64,000 nt of DNA. It comes from Parastagonospora avenae f. sp. tritici 18332-5. Lineage: Eukaryota; Ascomycota; Dothideomycetes; Pleosporales; Phaeosphaeriaceae. The stretch is from positions 1-64,000 of the forward strand of contig JAFJTR010000048.1 of assembly GCA_022559985.1 (NCBI GenBank). Direction: 5' to 3'. The translations under genes and the position numbers were made by a program. Positions 11,434 to 21,639 of the stretch are shown here, one piece after another; the first letter of the stretch is position 1, and each line of letters begins with the position of its first letter. A model generated the notes under the pieces. The model searched no databases, was not told the origin of the DNA, and saw only the letters and a list, made by a program, of their open reading frames with translations.

Positions 11434-11749
11434 AGAGCGCAGAATTTAAAAAAATAAATAAATAGGAACAGAAGCAAGATGAATCTCGGAGACTGGAATT
11501 TTGGCGAAAAGAAAACAAGGGGGAGATGGGGGTTTGTGATTAGAGAAAGATTGCATTGCGCGAGGAAGATAGATGGATGTGAAGGTGCTAAAACACCTCA
11601 CCTATTTATGTCGTTTGATAGACTAATTACTGTTACAATGTACAAGAGATTTTTGCTGTTTCGTAAAGACGTGATCCCAACACACTCCCAAAAAGAATTG
11701 CAGAATATACACAAGTTTGAAGCGAAAGACTCTTCATCCAATGTCTGCC
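11434..11749. other. convergent 3' space
   Basis: A short A/T-rich stretch, with an aaataaataaat-like run near 11448-11464, lies between the decayed ORF and the 3' end of the minus-strand FMP25-like gene. It probably holds polyadenylation signals. No gene is seen. Confidence 0.4.
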
Positions 11750-13543
11750 TTATACGGCAGAGTATACAGCAGTACACCCCCTCCCACACTCGACCTTCTG
11801 CTCAAACTCCACCATCCTGCCATTGACACGCACTTTCTGCCGCGGCGTGATTTGAAAGCGATGCATCTCCTTCTCCCTCATCGCCTTGATCCCACCCACC
11901 CCGGCGGCACGCTCCAACTCCGCGCTCTGATCGAGGGGCTGGATGTACGTGGGCGTAGCAACATTACTCCTCTTCCCACTGCCAATCTGATAGAACTCAT
12001 TATTGCCCCAGAACAAGATATCGCGGCCCCAATTCGTGTCGTTGTCGGTGAGTTTCGAGCGCGTGCGGTCCGACACCAGCACGGAAGCTACATTGTCCAT
12101 GACAGCCGCGGCATGCGTCGCGCCGACGGAGATGGTGTTGAGGCGGATGGGGATGGGCTTGTGGGCTTTTTCGTCCCATTCGAAGAGGCCAGAGAAGGCG
12201 GGGACTTTGACGGGGTCGGCGCAGGTGTGGATCCAGCGGCCGACGCCGAGTTGGCCTGTGAGGCCGAAGCCAAAGGCCCAGGTGTCTGCGGTGGTGCGGC
12301 TTTGGTCGGCTTTGGTGGCGTCGATGGTGAGGAAGGAGGTGTTGCCGCCGGCGAAGACGTTGGAGACTTTGGCTTGCGAGGCGCTGCCGGCGTAGAGCTT
12401 TTGAGTGGGGAGGAGGGAGGGGGCATCGACATAGGTGGCTTCGGCGTTGAAGGGGAAGCCTAGTTGGCCGGCGGTGTTGTCGCCGAATGTGAAGGCGCGG
12501 CCTTCGGAGTCGCAGACGAGGCTGTGGTAGTCGCCGGCTGCGATCTTCTTGATGGGGAAGCCTTTCAGTGTGGTGATTTCGTGGGGCATGTCGAAGGGGC
12601 CAGCTGGCCGGCTCTCGAAGGAGATTCCAGGTATGCCGAGTTGGCCTCTGGTGGGGAAGTCTTGTGTGCCAGAGGCAAAGGAGAAGACGCGACCAGAGGA
12701 AGTAAGCATGAGAGCATGCTCGAGACCTGAAGCAATATCGGTCACCCGCTCAGACCATCCAAGGTTCTCGGGTGTGCGTGTGCGGTACGAAACGTCGTTC
12801 GAGGTGCTCCAGAACGGTATCCATGATGTGGATGTTGGCTTTGGGCCCTCTCTTTGCTCGGCTTGTGAGACGGGTATCGAGTAGACGGTGCCGCCTCTGG
12901 AAAGTGCAATGATTCGATCGCGTGAGAATTCTAGCGATGTCAGGTTCTGGCCCCTCAGCGTCTTCGTCGGCTCTGTGACGTCCTTGGAGAATGCAACTCC
13001 CCATTGCAGCAAGTCGCCCTTTTCATCGATGGCCGCGCCAAAATTCCGGTCTAGCTTGATATCGCGCAGCAGCTTCCCGTCGAAATACGATATCCGCCGC
13101 GGCGTCTTTATGTACTTCTCGTCCGAATCTGGCGCCACCACTTTCCCAGCGTTTGATCCCCATGTATAGACGCCCGGGTTCTCCCAGCTCTTCAGCACCT
13201 GCAAGTGCTGCGAACTAATAATATTGCGGTTGTCGTCTGCGGATTTGGCCCGCCGCCGTGGTTCCTCAAACTTTAGCTCAACCTCGTCCTCCTTTGGCGG
13301 CTCTTCAGCGTGCACTTCGCGTAGGATTGAGTTGCCGTTGGCCCACTGGTAGGCAGTGGCGGTCGCTCCCAGCACAGTGACTGTGGCTAGAGACCGGACG
13401 AAATGCTGCTGCCGTCGTTGCGCGTATGGATGTGTCGCCGTCCGTACTTGGGCGGGTCGCGCTCTGGTTGTGATGTTCCTACATGACTGCGGGGTTTGCG
13501 GAGCTCGTAGTGTGGCGCGTAAGAGACATTTGCTGCTGAGCAT
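11750..13543 (-). CDS. FMP25: FMP25-like mitochondrial RCC1-repeat protein
   Basis: A single exon encodes 597 residues from the ATG at 13543. The frame is open upstream to 13612, but starting at 13543 gives a proper Arg/Ser/Thr-rich mitochondrial presequence (MLSSKCLLRATLRAPQTPQS). A short hydrophobic stretch follows (FVRSLATVTVLGATATAYQW), probably an inner-membrane segment. The body contains RCC1-type repeats: 'VYTWGSNAGKVV', 'LLQWGVAF', 'AFTFGDNTAGQLG', 'TWAFGFGLTGQLGVGRW' and 'ILFWGNNEFYQIGSG'. This layout fits yeast Fmp25, an inner-membrane protein implicated in assembly of respiratory complex III. The Fmp25 assignment is inferred from targeting plus RCC1 repeats. RCC1 itself is excluded by the presequence. 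Confidence 0.8.
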   Translation of the reverse strand: MLSSKCLLRATLRAPQTPQSCRNITTRARPAQVRTATHPYAQRRQQHFVRSLATVTVLGATATAYQWANGNSILREVHAEEPPKEDEVELKFEEPRRRAKSADDNRNIISSQHLQVLKSWENPGVYTWGSNAGKVVAPDSDEKYIKTPRRISYFDGKLLRDIKLDRNFGAAIDEKGDLLQWGVAFSKDVTEPTKTLRGQNLTSLEFSRDRIIALSRGGTVYSIPVSQAEQREGPKPTSTSWIPFWSTSNDVSYRTRTPENLGWSERVTDIASGLEHALMLTSSGRVFSFASGTQDFPTRGQLGIPGISFESRPAGPFDMPHEITTLKGFPIKKIAAGDYHSLVCDSEGRAFTFGDNTAGQLGFPFNAEATYVDAPSLLPTQKLYAGSASQAKVSNVFAGGNTSFLTIDATKADQSRTTADTWAFGFGLTGQLGVGRWIHTCADPVKVPAFSGLFEWDEKAHKPIPIRLNTISVGATHAAAVMDNVASVLVSDRTRSKLTDNDTNWGRDILFWGNNEFYQIGSGKRSNVATPTYIQPLDQSAELERAAGVGGIKAMREKEMHRFQITPRQKVRVNGRMVEFEQKVECGRGCTAVYSAV

Positions 13544-13848
13544 GGTGGTGTGGTCGCAGAATGAATGTGCAGACAAGTCGATGATAGAAGGCAGGTGCAA
13601 TGGCGCTATCACAACATTGAGGTTAAGTTAGCAACATGTCAAAGAAGCCTGACAGCAGACTGGACAATTGATAATCGCAAAGTCTAGAAAGTCGCCAGGT
13701 CGTCCGCGTCATGACATGACCGACTCGAGCCACGTCTGATTGGACGAGCGCATTGTCCTAATGTGGGGTACATCTCGGAGACGTGAGCGATGCAAGGGAC
13801 CGACCACAAACGTAGCTTGCTTCGACACGGAATCCGACCACCACCAAC
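13544..13848. promoter_or_regulatory. shared divergent promoter FMP25/COG3
   Basis: The 305 bases lie between two divergent start codons, so they should contain both promoters. No TATA box is evident, as is common for housekeeping pairs. Confidence 0.45.
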
Positions 13849-16589
13849 ATGGACGCCGAGTCGTGGTTCAGCTTCGTGCCACGCAGCACGAGCACGAAGG
13901 CGCCCGACAATGGCAAACACAAACGCCGCGTGTCGATGCTCAAACAGCCCAACGTAAGCTATATCACGAGGTCCCATGGGTACGTCGCGTTATTGATATT
14001 AGACATGTAGGAGGCCCAGGCTGACGTCGAGCGCGCAGAAGCCATCCCCGAGGCAGTAGATGAAGTCCCTGGGAAGCTCAATGGTCCGCCGCCAGCCACT
14101 GTAGCCCGCCGCGCCAAGTCCTACAGCGACTTCTACACGGCAGTGCGGGCGCACATAAAGAAGGAAAAGGCATTGGAGAAGAAGAAGTCGCGCGAGAACC
14201 TGAGCACGGAGGTTGAGTTTGCCGAGTGGTATGGGGGAGTCAATGATGAGCTTCTAGAAGCCAGCCACGACGAGTACAGGCAAGTGCTGCGAATGGGACA
14301 CATGGCGTATACATGCTAACAAGAACGTTAGACTGTACCAGAGCCAACTTAACATGACCCGCAGCCACCTGGGCAACATCATAAACGACACCACATCGAC
14401 CCTCGATATCCTCTCCTCGCTCTCCTCGTCCTTCAAGGCCGTCGAGGCACAGACGACCGCGTTCCGAATACAATGCGAGGGTCTGATCAGCGACCAGACG
14501 CGCATCACTAAACTGGCAGAAGACATGGAGCAGAATCTACGCTACTACATGTATCTCGAGCCCACCACGAAACGACTCAATGCGCCCGGAGCTGGCAAGA
14601 TTGTGCGCAGCAACGAGTTCACCGAGATGCTCGCAAACCTGGACAGCTGCTTGGAGTACATGCAGGCCCACTCCAAGCACAAGGAGGCGGAAACTTATCG
14701 GTCACGATACCGATTGCTTCTTACCCGCGCCCTCACGCTCACACGCGTCCACTTTACCGAAGCTCTGCGTGAAACCGCAGCCGACGTGTCCAAGCGAATC
14801 GCCGATCGTCAGTTGAATGATACCACAATGTCTGCGCTCTTATACGCAAAGTTCCGTGTGGGTGCGCCGGAATTGAAGAGCATTGGATTGGAGATCCAGA
14901 AGCGTGCTGTCTTACCCAAGGGAGCTGCTCCAGGCACAGAAGCAGAATATCAGAGCCTAATGAACGAGCTCTACCAGAGCTATTCCACCACACGTGGCCG
15001 TCTGATTCTCCCCATCATCTCCAAGAAGATCAACGAGATTGCGCAAGCTCCGAGCACCTCCAAGGATCTGGTCTCTTTTGCTCGTAGTAGCATAAGCTAC
15101 CTGCGTGACATATGCATGGACGAGTGTGAACTCTGGCGTGAGTGGTTTGAGGGAGACGGCGGACTAAACGACTTTCTTGAGGCCATGTGTGAGCCCTTGT
15201 ACGATCACCTGCGACCACGGACTATCCACGAGACACAGATTCTGAAGTTGTGTGAACTCTGCACCATGATACAGACACGCTACATGGAGAAAGACGAAGA
15301 CGAGGAGGAGGAGGTCGATACAAAAAAGCTGGACTTTTCCATCCTAGTGCATCCTGCATTGGAAGATGCGCAGAACCGCCTCGTCTTTCTTTCGCTGGCT
15401 GTCCTGCGCGACGACATTGAACGATACAAGCCGAAGCCAGAAGACCTCGACTATCCCGCAAAGCACAAGAAGCTTGCAGCATCTGGCGGCAAGTCGAATC
15501 AGCCTGCGCTGTCTGGGAAGAGGCAGCCAAAATCAGAAGCGCCACCTACACCATTGATGCCAAAAACGCCCACCGTCGTTGAAGAAGACGATGCTGGTTC
15601 CCGATGGAACTTCAACACCGAAGCTGCGTTCAAGGACTGGTACCCTACGTTGCGGAAGGCAATCTGGCTGCTTAGCAAGATCTACCGGCTTGTACATGTA
15701 AGTTCGATCATGTCCATTACACTGGAACCATACCAACATCACACAGTCCTCCGTATTTGATGACCTGGCCCATCACATCGTCCACAGCACCACCATGTCT
15801 CTCACTCAAGCCAGCGCACTTCTCACCAAGTCTACATCTCCCACCGACGCAGCCCTCTTCCTGGTGTCCCATCTCCTCCTTCTCAAGCAACAAATTGTCG
15901 CCTTCGACATCGAGTTCGTTACCCCCGAGACGGAAGTGCAATACAACATGACCAGCATCACCAACACCTTCTGGGAACTCCGATCCCGCGGCGGCCTCTT
16001 CAACCCACGCAACCTTGTCGGCCTTCTAATCCCCAAAGTCGTAGAAAACATGCTCGACGCCAAAGCCGAAGTCGATGCTCGATTACGCCAAGCCATCAAA
16101 GACTTTACAGGCCATTTCGTCACGCGCATGACCGCCCCCATCGACACAAAGAACGGCAAGAAAGTACCCGTGGCTGAAGCCCCGGCACGTACCGCCAAGA
16201 TCAGACAGAACGTTGAGCACGAAGTCCCCTTTCTCCGCACGAAATTAGAGGAGTACATCACCGACCATCGCACGCGCGAAATGCTCGTCGCTGCTGTCAT
16301 GGAGTCCGTCACACAGACGTATGAGGAGTGGTTCGACACTTCCTACACGCCTTCTATGGCAGGCTCCAACGGCGCGGGACGCAGCACCAAGGGCAAAGGC
16401 AGGGAAGATGGCGTCTGGGATCCCGATGTGTTTAATGAGTGGTGCAACGGCATTTTCAAAGTCGGCACGCTTGGGCTGGGAATGGAAGATGGGAGCGAAG
16501 ATGATGACGATGAGGACGATGGGAGTAGTGCGGGTAGCATGCGGACGGGGACGGATCGGGTGGGCTTGGGGCTGAGTATTAAAATGTAG
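13849..16589 (+). CDS. COG3: conserved oligomeric Golgi complex subunit 3 (Sec34 family)
   Basis: Four exons (13849-13953, 14011-14279, 14332-15697 and 15747-16589) join in frame to 860 residues, the normal size for fungal Cog3. The second intron uses a GC donor (gcaagt at 14280) and ends in AG at 14331. The Sec34-like N-terminal region is clear: 'YQSQLNMTRSHLGNII', 'LSSSFKAVEAQTTAFRIQCE' and 'YYMYLEPTTKRLNAPG', followed by 'MLANLDSCLEYMQAHSKHKE'. The protein is a lobe-A subunit of the COG tether, which captures retrograde vesicles at the Golgi and so maintains glycosyltransferase placement. Acidic runs occur around residues 480-490 and near the C-terminus, where a DDDDEDD stretch lies. Alternative assignments are unlikely. 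Confidence 0.92.
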
Positions 16590-17356
16590 GCAAGGCGTGA
16601 TGATCACCATGGATACGTACGTTACTTTTGAATCTGTATGAGACTCGCGTATGTGACTATCTTTCAATACACACCGCAAACGCCCATCCTAACAGCCGGG
16701 CCACTTCCTCCCCGGTCTTTCCCCAGTATCAAAATCCCGTTTCAAGGTACCTGAACCCCCGCGCATATACACAAAACCCTGTCCGCTCTATCCCCGCCAA
16801 GACACATATAATTTGGGTCTCAACGGCGCGCGCAGGCGTACCACTCCCACGTACAGCCACGAGCTAGAACATTCTTTACTGTCCATATGATCATGACGGT
16901 AGATTTAGTGCGTGGATGGTGCTAGTTTTGGGTGGGCACGGAGGCTTGGTGCAATAATGGGCCCTTGCATACCTGGTCTTTTGGGATGTGTGGTCAGTGT
17001 TGATGCTGCGGGTCATTCCGTAGGGATGTGTGAATAGCGTGGGTGGCTCGGAGGGGGATGGGGTTGTAGTGCATGTGTTGAGGGTTGGGATGGGTGGGAG
17101 GTAAGGTTGTAGTGGTAGTGCAGATGAAGAGGAGACGCTGGGATCGTGAAGAGGTAGAAGCTGGGTTAACAAGGTAGTGATTTTGGTGCGGATGTAATTT
17201 AGATATTTGGGGTGTATTGTACAGCAGTGAAGCAAATTGTCTGGCTGTATCGGTGTATTGCTGACAACGCTTCTGGATCTTGTGTATGGTGTATGGTGTC
17301 TTCATATAAGATCGTCCATCTCGTTGCTACTGGGGCTTTGTAATATATTGGGTCGA
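16590..17356. other. convergent 3' space COG3/prefoldin
   Basis: The stretch lies between two convergent 3' ends. It contains G/T-rich plus-strand sequence (17000-17150) but no frame that looks coding. Confidence 0.4.
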
Positions 17357-18116
17357 TCAACCATTTGGCGATCCCTGCTTCTTGTCGTCTATCGACTCGC
17401 CGCCCTCGCGCTCTTTCCTACGCTGTGCGACGTCCCAGTTGTACACGCGGGCGAAAGCGACTTCCAGCGTCTGTCAACTGTCAGTGACCATTGCCGCTAC
17501 CAAAAGTGGATTCGAGGGCGTACGGTAATCTGCTCCCTCAAGAAATCTAAGTCCTCCTCGCACGTTGACAAGCTCTGCTTTGCTGTCGCGAGTTTGCCTG
17601 ACAAGAGTTCCTCCGCCTCTGGGATCGGGTACGCGAGCATAACGTTTGCGCCGAGCCACAAGTACACTTCGTCCGTGGGCGGGACCTCCGCCTTCGCGAA
17701 CAGCGTATCGTTGAGTTCGAATGTGGTCTCGAGCGGCTCGGTGTCGTCTTTTCTGGACTTCAAGAAGCGCACTGTCTCCAGAGTCTTCTGGATATCTGGG
17801 ATCTTATCCTTGAGTCCTGCTGCTCGCCGTTGTGTGTTCTGTTGCATGAACTGATATTTTCTGGGTCCGGTTATGAGTTTCCTGTCTCTTTATGCTCGGG
17901 TTGGAGGCGGGGCATACGATATCATCTCCTTGAAGCTGTTGATTGTGCTCTCAACTTCTGAACGGTCGGTGATGTAGTCTTCGACGCGGTCGATGAAGAT
18001 GGCACGCGGGATGCCGCGCGGATTGGTGGGCGCATCTTCGCTGTATTGAGCTGTTAGCTACGATAATCCATGTACTTTAGCTATACTAGCCTTAAGGCCC
18101 TTGCTACGCTCGTCAT
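17357..18116 (-). CDS. PAC10: prefoldin subunit 3 (Pac10/VBP1)
   Basis: Four exons (18091-18116, 17918-18040, 17524-17860 and 17357-17470) join to 199 residues, the usual size. Characteristic stretches are 'TNPRGIPRAIFIDRVEDYI', 'FKEMISKYQFMQQNTQRR', 'LNDTLFAKAEVPPTDEVYLW' and 'LGANVMLAYPIPEAEELL'. These belong to an alpha-type prefoldin with a beta-hairpin core between two coiled-coil helices. The subunit is part of the hexameric cytosolic chaperone that passes unfolded actin and tubulin to CCT. The first intron must start at a GC (gctagt at 18090) to keep frame, so the tiny first exon is the least certain part. The other two introns are standard. Confidence 0.9.
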
Positions 18117-21100
18117 TGCGGCTCAGGTGTTGCGCGAAACTCGAGGCTTGCGTGCACTTTGATATTCGAGTTTAGTTTGACGCGTTTGCTAACTTGGGCT
18201 TGGCAGACGTTGCCCCGCACTTCCGCTCCGCCGCTCCGTCCCTTATCCCTAATCACATAAACATTTCTGTCTTAGGGGTGGAAATCTGGCTAGGGCCGTT
18301 TCTTCATTATCATGATTTCATGACTCGTTTCGGGACTTCAGGTCCCTTCGACCGGCATAGTCCTGTATCGGTACGCCTCAACAAAGTCTCGAGGTGGAGT
18401 TCTCCGAACAGTTGTAATCCAATCCGATGATTCACAATTACGAGTATACATACTTATGATCGGCTACGTCAGGGCTAGCATGCGGAAGGAAGCATGTCAC
18501 GGTAGTCCGATAACACTAGTGGAGTGATATCGGACGGGCTCGTGGCCGGGTAAGCTCTGCCGCCCACTACATCGTGTGGCTGACACCACCTAAATAAGCG
18601 GTATTCCTAATGTTAGCCCTGAGGCTTGTTCCATGTCAAAGGGCGCCGCCGCAATCATCTCCGCAGGTACTAATTTCCAACTAACAAGCGAGAAAAATAG
18701 TACAACAGCGGTGAAAACTTCCGGGACTGATACACCTCATAGACGTAGTGGATAAGCTTCAGTGAACTATCGAAGATCAGCCTTTTGGTGAAGGCTAAAG
18801 TACAACGGACATGATCGCATCAGCTAGAGATCCCGCTAGCAAGATCTCGCAAAGGCTGAGCCGAACCAATGGAAGGTTGCGGTCCAGGGCACGATGCCGT
18901 GCTGTATCGAAACGCACGCCGTGCTTAATCATCCAAACCATGAAAGAGAACGTAAACTTGACCCGCACCACAGAGTCGCTGATGGCATCGATCGGCGATT
19001 GCGAGATATACCCTGCTGTCTCTAGCATCTCTACGATCTCGCTATGCTTTTGGGGCACCTTCAGCCTTTCGTCTGCACGTTCGGAACTCCCCTCACTATT
19101 CTCCGAGCATATCAGAGTCGCCAGCCTGCTCGCCGACCAAGCCGTATTGCCAATGCACAGCGAAGGTCTCTCCTGTCATCAATGGCCTATCTTACGACAG
19201 CATGTACTGCCTTCTACCGATGATTATAGAGGCGCCGTGCATTCGGAGGAATCTGCCTGATTGTACTTGGCATAATCTGACTGTGCAAAGTAAGGCCTAT
19301 GCCTGCTACTACTACAGCAGTGTACCCAGGCTTTGAATTACACTGCCTCGAAATGTGTTATTAGACACGCCATTGTCGTCTCGTAACCTCATACATGGAT
19401 GCCAATTGCCCTGCATGCATGTAATTGCAAGGACTCCCCAGCAGACGTGGGTCTTATGGTAAGCACACAGATACACAATGTTCCAGAGCGGATTTGCCTT
19501 CAGGCATTCAGTCGCAAAGATCAATGTTTGGACTTACAACCTTATCGCGGCTTGTAACCAGAACTTTCGTCAGGCCGTGCCTTGGTACTGCGACATGAGC
19601 TGTGCACGAGGTCTACGCATATGTACTTGATTTCTCACGCGAGAATATTCCCCTCATTTCCGCTATCACGATAGGCGCTAGGTGCTCCAGCTGAAATGTG
19701 GTAGCAGTCTCGATGTCTAGATCGTGATGTCGATCTCGTTTGACTGAGTCGCTACAGTGGCGCAATATACAACCTGTCAGGCTGCGACTTTCTCCCACAA
19801 CCCAAGATTGAAAAGCACCTATTGCAGCTTGCATACCATGTTCGTCGTGTTCATTGCCGTGTTCATTGCCGTGTTCAATCAGCGTCAGGCCGTAAATGTC
19901 TTCGATGGATAATTGAGATGTTGTCAAAGGCCCTTAGATTCTAGAAGTATGTACCGCATATCAAATCACTGGAGACTTGACGGTGTTGGGTAACCAAGCT
20001 TAAATGGGTGTAATAGACTCTCGGTCTCAAGCGATCCCGTGCATCCATATAATATGCATAATTGTGTATATTAACAGACAAGTATCAGCCTTGCGTCCTG
20101 TCATAGCGACAGCATGTGCAAGACCTGGCCACTGGAAGAAACCATGGCAAACGAACCTCAAGCGGATCCGTCTACCATTGCGGTGGACATATGATCGTCG
20201 CTCTCTACTCAAACCTCTCACTTGTACGCACGTGTGAAACATATTCCGAGATTAACCATTGCTCTCAGCCTTCCTCCGTCCGGATAGCACTCGCGTGCCA
20301 ATCGCAAAGGCATGCAGGCCTTATTCGACCGATTAGAGACTGAATCATGCTACGCGGTCTTTACAGCCGAGGAAAAGCAAAAAGCAATCCCGATTACTGT
20401 GTTGTAGAATTGGGCATGTATTGCGAGCCTTGATCACGCCTACTCCCAAGCTGAACGACTGTCCACAATCGCATCGGCAGATCAACAGGCTTACATATCC
20501 AGCCACAGCATTTGGAATGAAGCTCGACAGCTTACATCAACACTATACATCCTATATCTGGAACACATATACCCTCCTCGGATCCGGCATCCGCGGCCCG
20601 GCCACTGCATTCCCGCCCCTACGGTCGCTGCAAACACCCCTCATCTATACCTGCATGCGAGAACGGGCCAATGGAAATTGCATCTTGTTCGAAACTACCC
20701 AGCGTATGCACAGGTTTATCCGTTAAGCGCCGTCGCTTGCGCCGGGTAAGATGGGGGCCATGGGGTATACGTACCTTGCAGCATGTGTGATGCGAGAACC
20801 GCGACACTGGGTAAATGTACTTGCATGTTCTGGAATTTCCTACGGACGGAGATAGACTGTTGCCGGCCAGGCGGGAGATTGGTACAGGTAGCGGACGGCC
20901 TGCATGGAAGCTGTGTGGTGAAGTTTTTGGAGTAGGGATAATGCATGCGGACATGGATAATTGACAGGTTCTGCAAGACGATTTGCTGGGAAATGGGATG
21001 CTTGTGGCCATACGTAAATGGACCTCGCATTTATGAAGGCGTGGGGGCGTTGTACAAGTTCGGTGAACTGTACTTGGAGATTGGCAGACGCTTGGTCGGG

Positions 21101-21639
21101 TATGGAGCCGGTCATGGTCAGGATGTTGCGTCTGTCGACGTAAAGCATTCTACAAGGACTCACTTGGAACTGGCGATCGTTGATATTGTGTGACTGTGAA
21201 GTCTGCGGACCGTTTTGTGCAATCGGTAAACCGAATCAAGAAACATGGAAGTAAGAGTGATTTAGAGTTTTCTTTGTCGTTATTATAGAACTATTACGCT
21301 ACACACAAGCCAGCCAAGAGGCAAAGCAAGAGTGCTGAAAGGCATGCCAACACAACAGTCTCGCAGCGCTCTGCTCATACCAACAATTGCCGGCATGATA
21401 CAGGCGACAAGAAACGAGAAGGTCGCGAAACAAGCCAACACAACATGCTCGCAACGCTTCTCGCTCGTGTCAACCAAAAGTGTACGGTAAAGGAGAGTCG
21501 TAAACCCACATATACGCTCGAACGCCCATCAAGAAAAATGTGTATCATACCTAGAACGCCAACATTCCTCTTTCAACGCTTGACCAAAGGAAATGTATGC
21601 AATTTTTTTACAATATGATGAAGTCCAAAAGTCCCTACT
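18117..21639. other. 3.5 kb gene-poor spacer
   Basis: No gene can be supported. Short ORFs at 18795-19058 (minus) and 19613-19927 (minus) lack ATG starts or family motifs; the second carries a small HGNEHGNEH repeat. No transposase, reverse transcriptase or tRNA signature was noticed. The segment next to 21640 should hold the PKS 3' UTR. Confidence 0.45.
21346..21465. repeat. imperfect direct repeat, two copies
   Basis: A unit of about 32 bases beginning gccaacacaac occurs at 21346-21377 and again at 21434-21465, with several mismatches. It lies just downstream of the PKS stop, so it is probably in or near its 3' UTR. Function unknown. Confidence 0.4.

Noticed and set aside
18795..19058. 87-codon minus-strand frame with protein-like composition
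   Set aside because: It begins with GTG, has no motif and no upstream exon chain; it overlaps a longer plus-strand frame of similar quality.
19613..19927. 104-codon minus-strand frame with an HGNEHGNEH repeat
   Set aside because: The start is TTG and the repeat is just a short DNA tandem; no family features.
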